Assembly: GCA_018816705.1 (NCBI GenBank)
Contig: JAHIVG010000032.1
Span: forward strand, 1-55,182
Direction of reading: 5' to 3'
Length of the DNA: 55,182 bases
Source: Nanobdellota archaeon
GTDB lineage: Archaea > Nanobdellota > Nanobdellia > Woesearchaeales > JAHIVG01
The translations under genes and the position numbers were made by a program. Positions 1 to 8,044 of the stretch are shown piece by piece (the first letter of the stretch is position 1; each line of letters opens with the position of its first letter). Below the pieces are notes generated by a model. The model searched no databases, was not told the DNA's origin, and saw only the letters and a program-made list of their open reading frames with translations.

Positions 1-2
1 AC

Positions 3-2150
3 TCAGAGTTCTGCAACCCAGATTACTATATGCCATACGTTGAGGATATAGCATTCCAGCCCTATACAGGGCCGTTCTACAAGACTGAGGAATCATGCCA
101 CATAATCGAATACTACAGCGTGGACAACTTCGGTCATGAGGAAGTGCACAAGTGGCAGTGTGTCTTTGTTGACGACACAGCGCCGACGATAGAGAAGACA
201 ATTGGGCAACCCCAACTGACAATAAATGATACAACCTGGATATCACAAGAAACAGCAATCACACTGAATTGCGAGGACGTCGGACCCCACCCGGTGGGCT
301 ACGAGAGCTTCCTGTTCAGATATAGGGTTAGCGATGACTGCACCACATGGGGCGATTGGACAACCTGGGCACCTGCTTCAGGGGACTTCTATTTCCCTGA
401 AGACTCCTGCCACGAGCTGGAGACCAAGTGCGCTGACGCCCTTGGCAACGAAGGTGACATGATAAGCGAGATAGACATCGTAGATACTGCATCGCCCATA
501 ACGACCAGGACGTTCCTCGGACCTTTCCATGAGGACAGTGGCGTAAGATGGATTGATTCCGTGTCGACCATAGAGCTGACCGCAGAGGATCAGGATCCGC
601 ACCCAGTAGGGGTTGACGAGATCTACTATCGGGTCGCCTTGGTTGATGACATCAACTGCCTCGAAGAGTGCATGCCCGTGCGCGAAGATGGCGGATGGAA
701 CACCTATGAGGGTGCCTTCGGCATCGCGCAGGAATCATGTCATATGATTGAATACTATGCAGATGACCTGCTCTGGAACGCAGAACCGATCCAGACTGAC
801 TGCGTCTTCGTGGACAAGACAGGACCCGATGTGAGCACCTGGTTCATGGGCCCGCAGTACAACGTCGGTGACATCTGGTGGATCAACTTCGAGACAGAGG
901 TCGAGATGTCCGCAGTGGACCCAGAACCGCACCCTTCAGGGCTTGATACCCTGTGGTACAGGATCAGCAGAGTTGCAGATGGGGCATGTGAGGACGTCGA
1001 ATTATGCCAGGAGACTGAGGTCACAGGCGACTGGACCCTAGCAGAAGGCCAAGACGTGCACATTACAGAGGAATCCTGCCACCTGATCGAGGTCAAGGCC
1101 ATCGACAACGTGGAGAAGCAGACCATCTACAAGCGGTGCGCATATGTGGACAACACAGCACCGAACACAGACAAGACCGTGGGCGAGCCGAGCGTGATAA
1201 TGACGGATTACAACTTTCATTACTACGACGTCAACTGCGCTGAGACCGACTGCTGGAGAGTAACGCTATTGACTCCGGTCGACATGAGCTGCAACGACCC
1301 TGAGCCCCACCCTGTGGACAACTCGGACGTCTGCTTCATGTACGGAGTGGACGGCGAGGACATGACCGAGGAGAAATGCGGATACTACGCTGGTGAGATG
1401 GGAGAGGACGGCTACTGCTGCGTCAGCGGCGAGATAGAATCATTCTATTTCACCGAGCAGACAGAGCACAACCTGGCCTTCTATTGTGTCGACTCATTGG
1501 GCAACAAGGGCGCCGTGGATGACGAGAAGTTCAAGGTCGAGGAGACTGCCTTTGACATCCAGCTGAACAGGAAGTGGAACCTGATATCTACGCCTGTAAG
1601 GCTGCTTGATGACAACATCGAGCTCGTGTTCGACGGCGTGGAAGACCAGCTGATGTCAGTGTGGACTTACGATGCGGTCAACGGTGAGTGGTATGCCTAT
1701 TCCCCGGGAAGCCCGGCAAACAACCTTGAAGAGATGCTGCCAGGATGGGGCTATTGGGTGCTTATGAATGACCCAGCTACCCTGACCATAGGTGGCAGCC
1801 TGATGCAGGAAGGCCCGGGAGCGCAGCCCCTGAAGGAGATACAGGGCGATGCGTGGAACCTTGTGGGATACTATGGTGCTGAGGGCATGGAGAGCTACGA
1901 AGGTCCTGCAGGCAACGGGAAGACCGCAAAATGCGAGTTCTACTCCCTGATGAACAACCAAATAACCATTCCATTTACATCTGTGAATGGCTATTGGGAA
2001 CCGAGCAATCCTCCAAGTGCCTGGTATTACCCAACTGAGTTTGACAACTTGGATCCTGGGGCAGGATACTGGGTGTATTTCCAGCATGACGGTAACTTTG
2101 TTCCGCCAACTACTTGCGGTTATAATGGTGGGGGACCGCATCAAGTTTAA
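3..2150 (+). CDS. Large secreted repeat protein, 5' end outside window
   Basis: The reading frame is open from the window edge (codons in frame from base 3), so the N-terminus and any signal peptide are missing. The visible 715 residues contain repeats of roughly 100 residues. Each combines an E/D-SCH motif (ESCHIIEYY, DSCHELETK, ESCHMIEYY, ESCHLIEVK), a phrase like VDNTAP or VDKTGP, and a DP/EPHPxG motif. This is the pattern of Ig-like bacterial/archaeal surface repeats with conserved Cys and His. After about residue 520 a different Trp/Gly-rich tail begins (NRKWNLISTPV, then two GYWV boxes). No C-terminal membrane helix follows, so surface attachment must rely on another route. It ends 130 bases before the next surface protein. 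Function is unknown; adhesin or S-layer-associated protein is inferred. Confidence 0.85.
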   Translation, partial: SEFCNPDYYMPYVEDIAFQPYTGPFYKTEESCHIIEYYSVDNFGHEEVHKWQCVFVDDTAPTIEKTIGQPQLTINDTTWISQETAITLNCEDVGPHPVGYESFLFRYRVSDDCTTWGDWTTWAPASGDFYFPEDSCHELETKCADALGNEGDMISEIDIVDTASPITTRTFLGPFHEDSGVRWIDSVSTIELTAEDQDPHPVGVDEIYYRVALVDDINCLEECMPVREDGGWNTYEGAFGIAQESCHMIEYYADDLLWNAEPIQTDCVFVDKTGPDVSTWFMGPQYNVGDIWWINFETEVEMSAVDPEPHPSGLDTLWYRISRVADGACEDVELCQETEVTGDWTLAEGQDVHITEESCHLIEVKAIDNVEKQTIYKRCAYVDNTAPNTDKTVGEPSVIMTDYNFHYYDVNCAETDCWRVTLLTPVDMSCNDPEPHPVDNSDVCFMYGVDGEDMTEEKCGYYAGEMGEDGYCCVSGEIESFYFTEQTEHNLAFYCVDSLGNKGAVDDEKFKVEETAFDIQLNRKWNLISTPVRLLDDNIELVFDGVEDQLMSVWTYDAVNGEWYAYSPGSPANNLEEMLPGWGYWVLMNDPATLTIGGSLMQEGPGAQPLKEIQGDAWNLVGYYGAEGMESYEGPAGNGKTAKCEFYSLMNNQITIPFTSVNGYWEPSNPPSAWYYPTEFDNLDPGAGYWVYFQHDGNFVPPTTCGYNGGGPHQV

Positions 2151-2280
2151 CTGTTTGGCATAAATTTTATTTTTTTTCTCTTTTATTATAAAAACGGGTG
2201 AAAATTGCCAAGTTTAGGGGTTTATCATCCGTAAGTAATAAATATAACCTAATAATTAACCTATGATTTGGGGATAAAAC

Positions 2281-3804
2281 ATGAAAATACGTCCAAGTAT
2301 CAGGTTGCTGGTGTTTTTGCTAGTCATCAGCATTGCTTCAGCCCAGCTCGGGGTCCCATGCCGTTATTATGGGACAGTAACCGTCAATAATTACACGCTG
2401 GCGAGCAACCTCATAATCACTGCCCAGATAGACGGGGGCGATGTGGGTTACACTGTCAGTGCTGATGGTGTTTATGGAATGCCGCCCGCAGACAATTTTG
2501 ATATCGAATTTGAAGATTTGGATTGGGAGGGAAGAACAGTCAATTTTTACATATTGGGCACATCAGCGGGCCAGTCCGTGTTCAACAGCGGTGCTTTCAA
2601 GGAAGTGGACCTTTCAGTCGACGGCGTGGTGTGGTGCGGTGATCTGATATGCATGGATGGCGAAAGCTATGCCAGCTGCCAGAGCGACTGTCCGACATCA
2701 AACGATGTGGTGGCGCAGAGCATCTCATGGAGCCCTGAATATCCCCTTATAAACCAAAGCGTGAGCTTCACCTTCACAGTGAGGAATGACGGCCCTTCAG
2801 CAGTCAACTTCTCCAATGCCGTAAACTTCGGCGACGGCCTCACAGGATCTTTCAATGCCGCAGAACTTGCACCGGGAGCGGTGCGCACATATACACGGAA
2901 CTTCATAGTCTATGATACAGAAGGGACTTACACGATAAGCCTTGATGCTGACTCGGGCAATGCATTGGACGAGTCAAATGAGGCAAACAACCACCTCAGC
3001 AGGCAGCTTATCGTCATAACTGAGGACACTGACATAGTCGATGTCTCCGCCAATAACATAACCACTGGATCGGCTGTTGTGAACAAGGCTGTGAGCATAA
3101 GCTTCACGGTCAGGAACCTTGGGACAGGGAATGCCAGCTTCACGAGCGCCTTGGACTACGGAAACGGCGCCACGGGCAGTTTCGAGGCGGTAAACCTGGC
3201 TCCTGGAGGAACCTATACCTTCACCAACAGCATGACATATAATGCGATCGGCAACTACAATATCACCCTAACTGCAGACTCCGGAGGCGTACTGGTTGAG
3301 GAGAATGAGGACAATAACCTCCTCATCAGGACGATAACGGTCAATGAGGCGCCGGGCAGCGAACCTGAGCCCGGAAACAACAACCCCAGCGGTGGCGGCG
3401 GTGGCGGTGGAGGCAGTTATACACCTCCTGTCCAGAACCAGACCACGACAACTGTCATCACATGCACACCTGAATGGGACTGCACAGACTGGCTTGACTG
3501 CTTCAACAACAGGCAGAAACGCGTTTGTGTCGACACTAACACATGCGGCACAGATGAGGGCAAGCCAGAAATAATTAGGGACTGCGAGGCAGAACCGATA
3601 CCCACAGTGACTGCAGACGGAGAGGTCCTTGCACAGGCAGGCACAGAGGACCAGGGCGGAAGCCCGAAGGGGAGCAGGTCCTTCCTTGAGCTCATAACAG
3701 GAGCCGTAGTGGGCGGCGGGACAGGGTCATGGGTACTGGCAGCAGTGCTGGCAGCCTTCGTGGCAGGCCTTCTAATAGTGTATTTCAGGCTGAAGAAGAA
3801 GTGA
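2281..3804 (+). CDS. CARDB-type surface protein with Cys-rich module and C-terminal anchor
   Basis: 507 residues. The N-terminal signal peptide is clear (LLVFLLVISIASA, cleavage near AQL). Two adhesion-like beta repeats follow (about 145-245 and 255-355), each with the CARDB pattern: VxNxGxxxxxF, LAPGxxxTxT, then D..N.DExNEANN. A Gly-rich linker (about 370-380) leads to a WDCxxWxxCxNxxQxRxCxDxxxCGT module resembling thrombospondin type-1-like repeats of archaeal surface proteins. The C-terminus is a transmembrane helix (WVLAAVLAAFVAGLLIVYF) ending RLKKK inside the cell. The start is the first Met, after AACCTAATAATTAACC and a TATA-like AATAAATATAA upstream. A T-rich tract (CTGCTTTTTTT) just after the stop is a likely terminator. 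Ligand unknown. Confidence 0.88.
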   Translation: MKIRPSIRLLVFLLVISIASAQLGVPCRYYGTVTVNNYTLASNLIITAQIDGGDVGYTVSADGVYGMPPADNFDIEFEDLDWEGRTVNFYILGTSAGQSVFNSGAFKEVDLSVDGVVWCGDLICMDGESYASCQSDCPTSNDVVAQSISWSPEYPLINQSVSFTFTVRNDGPSAVNFSNAVNFGDGLTGSFNAAELAPGAVRTYTRNFIVYDTEGTYTISLDADSGNALDESNEANNHLSRQLIVITEDTDIVDVSANNITTGSAVVNKAVSISFTVRNLGTGNASFTSALDYGNGATGSFEAVNLAPGGTYTFTNSMTYNAIGNYNITLTADSGGVLVEENEDNNLLIRTITVNEAPGSEPEPGNNNPSGGGGGGGGSYTPPVQNQTTTTVITCTPEWDCTDWLDCFNNRQKRVCVDTNTCGTDEGKPEIIRDCEAEPIPTVTADGEVLAQAGTEDQGGSPKGSRSFLELITGAVVGGGTGSWVLAAVLAAFVAGLLIVYFRLKKK

Positions 3805-3908
3805 TGTTTCTGCTTTTTTTATGATATATACCATTTTTCCGGGAACCTTGCGATATTTTCTGATACCAAAACATAACATTTAAATATCAGCTACATATCC
3901 TATAAGTC

Positions 3909-4226
3909 ATGCTGAAACAGATCAATGTGAGGCTTCCCGTATTACTTGTTGAAAAAGGGGAAGAACTTGTACGGAAAAGGGGCTATGCCAACATCCAGGA
4001 CCTCATACGCTGTTCATTGCGCGAGGAGATCGATGCCTTCGAGCAGGAGGAGGCACTGAGGAAGCTGGATAGCTTGAGAGGGATAGCCACCGGAGAACCC
4101 ATCACAAAAGAGGAGAAGGAAAGGATAGCAGAAAATATGACCGAAGAAAAATCTAATGAGATGATGAAAAGGTACTCTGGACCTCTTCGGGGAAAAGGAT
4201 CCTCAAAAGATAAGAGAATTCATTGA
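3909..4226 (+). CDS. Ribbon-helix-helix (CopG-like) regulator, probable antitoxin
   Basis: 105 residues. The N-terminus (QINVRLPVLLVEKGEELV then YANIQDLIRCSLREEI) matches the beta-helix-helix DNA-binding fold of CopG/Arc antitoxins. The remainder is charged and helical, as expected for a toxin-neutralising tail. A TATA box (CATTTAAATATC, about 3877-3888) lies near 25 bases before the ATG, so the mRNA is probably leaderless. Its 3' end overlaps a convergent PIN gene by 74 bases. Antitoxins of VapBC pairs usually sit upstream on the same strand, so pairing with the PIN protein is inferred from adjacency. Confidence 0.75.
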   Translation: MLKQINVRLPVLLVEKGEELVRKRGYANIQDLIRCSLREEIDAFEQEEALRKLDSLRGIATGEPITKEEKERIAENMTEEKSNEMMKRYSGPLRGKGSSKDKRIH

Positions 4227-4578
4227 AGTCTTTCTTGTTCCTTGTGACCAGGCAGTCGGCTTGGCCTTTCAACGCAAGTACCAGATGAAGCGTATCTGAT
4301 AACGATTTTCCTTTGAGAATCCGGGCTCGGATTAAGTCTTTTTCTGTGATATGGATTATTTTGTGGAAAAGGATAGTCTCCAACATATGATTGATGAACG
4401 ATTGGTCAATCTTTCCCTCAAGCTCCTTCAATACCAGTATCGATATCAAGACTTCAATCTTTCCTGACATGGCTAATCTGAAGAACTGATAAGCGTGTTC
4501 CCCCAAGTGCTTAGAAGGCTCTTTGCGGTCGAAGAAGTAATCCAAGAACACATTGGTGTCGACGTAAGCTCTGATCAT
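4153..4578 (-). CDS. PIN-domain ribonuclease, probable toxin (VapC-like)
   Basis: 141 residues from the preferred start MIRAYVDTN; an upstream Met at 4608 would add ten residues but breaks the usual PIN N-terminus. Acidic metal-binding residues are visible: D in AYVDTNVFLDYFFD, E in VLKELEG, D in SLSDTLHLVLAL, and D in VTRNKKDF. This is the complete PIN quartet of Mg-dependent ribonucleases. It converges on and overlaps the RHH gene. Either it is the toxin of an unusually arranged pair or the two genes are independent. There is no strong ribosome site. Confidence 0.78.
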   Translation of the reverse strand: MIRAYVDTNVFLDYFFDRKEPSKHLGEHAYQFFRLAMSGKIEVLISILVLKELEGKIDQSFINHMLETILFHKIIHITEKDLIRARILKGKSLSDTLHLVLALKGQADCLVTRNKKDFNEFSYLLRILFPEEVQSTFSSSH

Positions 4579-4663
4579 TCGGTGTAAGCTAATCTGATTA
4601 TTTATCAAACTTAAGCAGGATTTTTCGGAAAATCTATTGATTAAACCGGATTTTTTCAGAGAA

Positions 4664-4675
4664 ACCTTTTTAAAC
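4664..4675 (+). promoter_or_regulatory. TATA box of the tRNA-Ser gene
   Basis: CTTTTTAAAC lies about 27 bases before the first base of the tRNA acceptor stem, the normal spacing for an archaeal TATA box. An A-rich stretch before it could hold the BRE. Confidence 0.6.
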
Positions 4676-4698
4676 CAGGGATATTAACTCTCATTTAC

Positions 4699-4868
4699 GC
4701 CGCGGTGGCACAAATCGAGCTGTTACTGCAGCCGATGTGCAGTCTGGTACTGCGCCGGCCTTGAGTCGAGGCAAGCCAGCCGGTTCCCGCAAGGGTCTCC
4801 TGGAAACCGTTTGTGGAAGCAATGGTTGGGGAATTCAAACCCAAAGGGTGAAAGTCCGGGCCGCGGCG
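4699..4868 (+). tRNA. tRNA-Ser(TGA) interrupted by four introns
   Basis: Exons are 4699-4713, 4743-4765, 4778-4803, 4834-4839 and 4855-4868 (84 bases). The acceptor stem is GCCGCGG/CCGCGGC with discriminator G73, as for Ser. The D stem is GCA/TGC with A14, GG18-19 and A21. The anticodon stem is CCGGC/GCCGG with loop CTTGAGA, anticodon TGA. There is a long variable arm CCC-GCAA-GGG, and a T stem CCTGG/CCGGG with loop TTCAAAT. Introns lie at about 15/16 (29 nt), 37/38 (12 nt), 53/54 (30 nt) and 59/60 (15 nt). Each has a 4-bp central helix with flanking 3-base bulges cut after the second base. Examples are CTTG/CAAG with AG|T and CC|A at 37/38, TCCT/GGGG with GG|A and AA|T at 53/54, and TTCA/TGAA with AA|C and AG|T at 59/60. 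The inner helix at 37/38 is absent (bulge-helix-loop form). The 15/16 boundary is the least certain. CCA is not encoded. A long open frame across it is not coding. Confidence 0.88.
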
Positions 4869-5543
4869 TTATTCTACCTTCGCCCTGATATCTCCGATGA
4901 GCATGTGCTCTGCCTGTGTGTCCACGCTCCGATACTTGAGCTTGGGCCTGCTTTGGAAATATTCATACAAGGGCAGGTTGGATTGGCATCTCAGTTTGAA
5001 TGTGGCCGCATCGCCGTTCCTCAGCCTGCAGTCTTCGTTGTCAGGCAGGCATATCGTGTCAGCACCGCCCGGGAAAGGGACTTGTATGCTCTGGATAACA
5101 TATCCTGCGTCGCATTCATCACCAGGATCCTGGCCTACGGCCTGAGAGGCGTCGAAGCTGATGTCATAGCCTAATGAATTCTTTAGTGTGAAAGTTATTA
5201 CCCCATCTTTCTGGATCATGGGCTTCTCGATGCAGTCTGTGCCGGCAGGGAAGAGGCAGGTTTCTGGCAGCATATTCGCAGGGCTGATAACGCCAAAATA
5301 TGCCATGGCGCCGATGAATGCCAAGGAAATAGGGGTCAATATAACTCCGACCCCTCCCATTATGATGCCGGCGATGGATAGTCCCTTCCCGCCGAGCTCC
5401 TTGTTCTTCCCTAGCTTGACCAGAGATATGATACCGAAAACAATGGCAAGGATGGCTAAGATGATATTGATGCCGGGCAGCCACACTAAAACCAATGCTA
5501 GTATTCCTAAAACCAACGATGCTTTCGCAAGACCTTGGGTCAT
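4869..5543 (-). CDS. DUF4190-like membrane protein with exported C-terminal domain
   Basis: 224 residues. The N-terminal 90 residues hold about three hydrophobic helices (ASLVLGILALVLVW, ILAILAIVFGIISLV, GIIMGGVGVILTPISLAFIGAMAYFGVI) with the KLGKNKELGGKGLSIAGI loop typical of DUF4190-like proteins. The rest (about 95-224) is a Cys-containing, beta-rich domain starting LPETCLFPAGTDC, as seen in archaeal membrane proteins with pilin-like ectodomains. A strong ribosome site (GAGGTGA) precedes the ATG. The stop codon directly abuts the 3' end of the convergent tRNA-Ser. Function unknown. Confidence 0.75.
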   Translation of the reverse strand: MTQGLAKASLVLGILALVLVWLPGINIILAILAIVFGIISLVKLGKNKELGGKGLSIAGIIMGGVGVILTPISLAFIGAMAYFGVISPANMLPETCLFPAGTDCIEKPMIQKDGVITFTLKNSLGYDISFDASQAVGQDPGDECDAGYVIQSIQVPFPGGADTICLPDNEDCRLRNGDAATFKLRCQSNLPLYEYFQSRPKLKYRSVDTQAEHMLIGDIRAKVE

Positions 5544-5653
5544 GATGTCACCTCATTTATCAATCATGTACGACTTAAATATATAAACCTTATTGAAAAC
5601 CGCAACATTTAAAACATCTCAGGTCTCCAGAAGATAAAAAAGGGAGGTGCGCC

Positions 5654-6319
5654 ATGACGCTTCTGAATACGATCGGAGAAGAGATAGTTACGCAGTTCGA
5701 GGATTTCATAGTATTCACCAAGGAGACAGCCCCCAACATAATCATTGCATTGTTAATCACCCTCGCAGGCTACTTCCTCGCCAAGTTCCTGGGATACCTC
5801 ACCCAGAAGATACTCTACAAGCTCAACCTGGACAAGAAGCTCAGGAGGCCGGACCTCAAGGACAGCCTCGGAAAGATATCCTTGGCCAAGTTCTTCGGCA
5901 AGACGGTCATGTGGGCCGTGTTCCTGCTCTTCCTCACCCAAGGATTACAATACCTGCCGTTCGGCATATTCACGGGGCTTTTCAGCAAGCTCATCCTATG
6001 GCTGCCAAAGCTGATATTCGGAGTCGTCGTCATAATATTCGGCATAATCCTGATAGACTTCATCAGCTACAAGGTACTGGATGTCAAGTGGCGGTACGGC
6101 GGCTTCACGGTCCAGGTGGTGAAGGTTGTGCTGATCATCGCCATCGCGGTAACCGCAGTGGACCAGCTCGGCGTAGACATCTCCTTCCTCAAGACGCTGT
6201 TCCTGATAGTGTTCGGAGCATTCGCCCTGATGGCATCACTGGCGTTCGGCATAAGCATGGGCTTCGGCCTGAAAGATGACGCCAAGAAGTGGGTCCACAG
6301 GCTGAAGAGGAAGAGATGA
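5654..6319 (+). CDS. Small MscS-family (conserved TM helix) membrane protein
   Basis: 221 residues with about five membrane helices: residues 28-50, 83-100, 112-135, 150-170 and 178-200. The motif AVDQLGVDISFLKTLFLIVFGAFALMASLAFGISMGFGLKD is the TM helix repeat of MscS-related channels, but the large cytoplasmic beta/vestibule domain of full MscS is missing and the tail is only KKWVHRLKRKR. It may be a pore-only channel or a membrane scaffold. GGAGGTG precedes the start. The stop overlaps the next start as ATGA, so translation is coupled. Confidence 0.75.
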   Translation: MTLLNTIGEEIVTQFEDFIVFTKETAPNIIIALLITLAGYFLAKFLGYLTQKILYKLNLDKKLRRPDLKDSLGKISLAKFFGKTVMWAVFLLFLTQGLQYLPFGIFTGLFSKLILWLPKLIFGVVVIIFGIILIDFISYKVLDVKWRYGGFTVQVVKVVLIIAIAVTAVDQLGVDISFLKTLFLIVFGAFALMASLAFGISMGFGLKDDAKKWVHRLKRKR

Positions 6320-7104
6320 AGAAGTGGTCAGAATACTTCGTGGACAACGAAAACATAGCTCTATACGAACAGGTGTTCAAAGACCTGCACATCATCGACT
6401 GTCACACACACCTCGGTAATGACATAGACGGCCACAAGCAGAGCATTGCCAGGCTGATCAGGGAGATGGACCGCCTGGGCATAGAGAAGTCCATATCTTT
6501 CCCGCTGAACACGGGCGGCGAGTACCACAACGCCAATAACTTGGTTCTCAACGCTCATAAGAAGTACACTGACAGGATAATACCGTTCTTCAGGCTTAAC
6601 CCTCACACCAACTGGAAGTCAGAGGCCAAGCTCAGGGTGGAGCAGGGCTTCAAGGGAGTGAAGCTGCACCCGCGTAGCCAGCACTTCAAGATAAGCACAG
6701 CCTCCAAGATATTCGGGATGGCCGAAGACAATGACCTCATGGTGATGGTCCATACCGGCCTGGGAGTGCCGAGCCTGGTGGACGACCTGAAGAAGATGGC
6801 GAAGCTCTATCCGAAGCTGAGGATGATGCTCGGCCACTCGGCTTTCATCGACCTCAACGAGGGCATAAGAGAGCTTGGCAGGTTCAAGAATGTCCGGTTC
6901 GAGATATCCACAATAAAGATCTTCGACCTCTTTGCGCTCTTGAAGAAGATACCTCCTGAAAAGATATTGTTCGGTTCTGACACGCCTTATTACGACCCCC
7001 AGCTGTCCATCGAGATGCTCCTGGACACAGCCCTGATGGTCGGCAAGAAGCCGCAGGAGATAAAGAAGATACTGGAGTTCAATGCCAGGGGGTGGCTGGA
7101 GTGA
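6316..7104 (+). CDS. Amidohydrolase-2 family TIM-barrel hydrolase
   Basis: 262 residues from the ATG overlapping the previous stop (GAGGAAGAG ribosome site). Metal-binding motifs of the amidohydrolase_2 family are in order: IIDCHTHLG (HxH on strand 1), GVKLHPRSQHF, VMVHTGLG, MMLGHSAF (His) and ILFGSDTPY (Asp on strand 8). Such enzymes hydrolyse or decarboxylate cyclic or aromatic substrates on one metal. The substrate cannot be read from sequence. Its position behind a channel-like gene and before a small unknown gene, all overlapping, suggests one transcript. Confidence 0.8.
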   Translation: MKKWSEYFVDNENIALYEQVFKDLHIIDCHTHLGNDIDGHKQSIARLIREMDRLGIEKSISFPLNTGGEYHNANNLVLNAHKKYTDRIIPFFRLNPHTNWKSEAKLRVEQGFKGVKLHPRSQHFKISTASKIFGMAEDNDLMVMVHTGLGVPSLVDDLKKMAKLYPKLRMMLGHSAFIDLNEGIRELGRFKNVRFEISTIKIFDLFALLKKIPPEKILFGSDTPYYDPQLSIEMLLDTALMVGKKPQEIKKILEFNARGWLE

Positions 7105-7445
7105 AAGAGCTGAGATGGCTGCTCCAGAAGATCACAGGTGACAAGGAGAAGACCATAATCTACCTCCGGCTGTACTATGACCTGGTCATCGCCTACGACC
7201 ACATGAATGCCAAAGGCTATCAGAGGTCCTTCAACTACCTTGCGATCGTGCTGAACAATACCAAGGAAGCCATGAGCGGCGAGGAGCACTACCTCGGCAA
7301 TATAAGATCATTGGTCAAAGAGGTCCATAAGGACAAGGCAGCCATCGTGAGGCAGCTGAAGAAGGGCTCTATAGACCCGCTTAGGGTCAAGACCAAGCTC
7401 CACTTCGCGCAGAACATCTGCATTCTTAGGATATTGAAGGCGTAG
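7101..7445 (+). CDS. Small helical protein of unknown function
   Basis: 114 residues from a GTG that overlaps the previous stop (GTGA). A GGGGGTGG ribosome site sits about 8 bases upstream; an in-frame GTG at 7092 is the alternative. The sequence is helical and charged (ELRWLLQKITGDKEK, YLRLYYDLVIAYDHM, KLHFAQNICILRILKA) with no Cys/His metal site. It is the last gene of the three-gene channel/amidohydrolase operon. No family recognised. Confidence 0.6.
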   Translation: MKELRWLLQKITGDKEKTIIYLRLYYDLVIAYDHMNAKGYQRSFNYLAIVLNNTKEAMSGEEHYLGNIRSLVKEVHKDKAAIVRQLKKGSIDPLRVKTKLHFAQNICILRILKA

Positions 7446-7566
7446 GTATTAGAGGAGTAGAATGTAATATTTTTGGACAATGATAGTAATTTTCAATAAT
7501 TATTATGGGCTAAAAAGATGAAAGAGGCTCAAATATTAAAGTAAATGAATTTGAAATAGAAATATG

Positions 7567-7920
7567 TTACATCTTTTCCTTTGCAGATATTGCTACTGAT
7601 TCACTTCCGCTTAACAAATAAACCCATACATCTTTTCCAATCATACCTTGTGAAGAAGCGGCTCCTAAATCCTTTTGTAATCCCTTTGCATCACTTGGAA
7701 GGTTTAATGTAACTGTAACCCATCCAGAACGCTCAGATTCTTCTGGTGTTTCACATAATATTCTCAAACCACCATTTTCTAACTCATTACAACCTGAGAT
7801 TGAATAATCCCAAGGCTTTATATATGTTCCTTGACGCCTGTATTGCATATACCTCTGTACAAGCAGCATATGGGGTGAAGTGTAATATATGTCCGGGCCA
7901 TTTTCTATTTCTTCGCGCAT
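7567..7920 (-). CDS. Hypothetical protein, AT-rich
   Basis: 117 residues with clearly lower GC than its neighbours. No signal peptide or membrane helix. Mixed alpha/beta composition with a CNELENGGLRILCETPEE segment and a C-terminal GMIGKDVWVYLLSGSESVAI strand pattern. A TATA box (GATTTAAATATTA, about 7945-7957) sits so close upstream that the leader must be very short. Not recognised; base composition suggests a recent arrival or relaxed constraint. Confidence 0.5.
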   Translation of the reverse strand: MREEIENGPDIYYTSPHMLLVQRYMQYRRQGTYIKPWDYSISGCNELENGGLRILCETPEESERSGWVTVTLNLPSDAKGLQKDLGAASSQGMIGKDVWVYLLSGSESVAISAKEKM

Positions 7921-8044
7921 GGTATCACTTTCAATAGAATACCGAACTAATATTTAAATCTTTTGGTTTTGTGACTACCGGATAATAGTAAATTACGTGA
8001 TAGGGCGGCAAACCATCTCATACCTCATTGGAAAGCTCTCAAAC

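Noticed and set aside
4699-4868. RNase P RNA, SRP RNA or a group II intron domain V (GTGAAAGTC motif and 9-bp end pairing)
   Set aside because: The conserved cores of those RNAs are absent, whereas removal of four BHB-type introns gives a complete tRNA-Ser.
4737-5174. Open frame of 145 codons on the plus strand
   Set aside because: It runs through the tRNA-Ser and antisense to the DUF4190-like gene, without a ribosome site or plausible protein composition.
5647-6279. Plus-strand 210-codon frame overlapping the MscS-like gene
   Set aside because: Arg/His/Pro-rich translation in a shifted frame; the other frame has membrane helices and the ribosome site.
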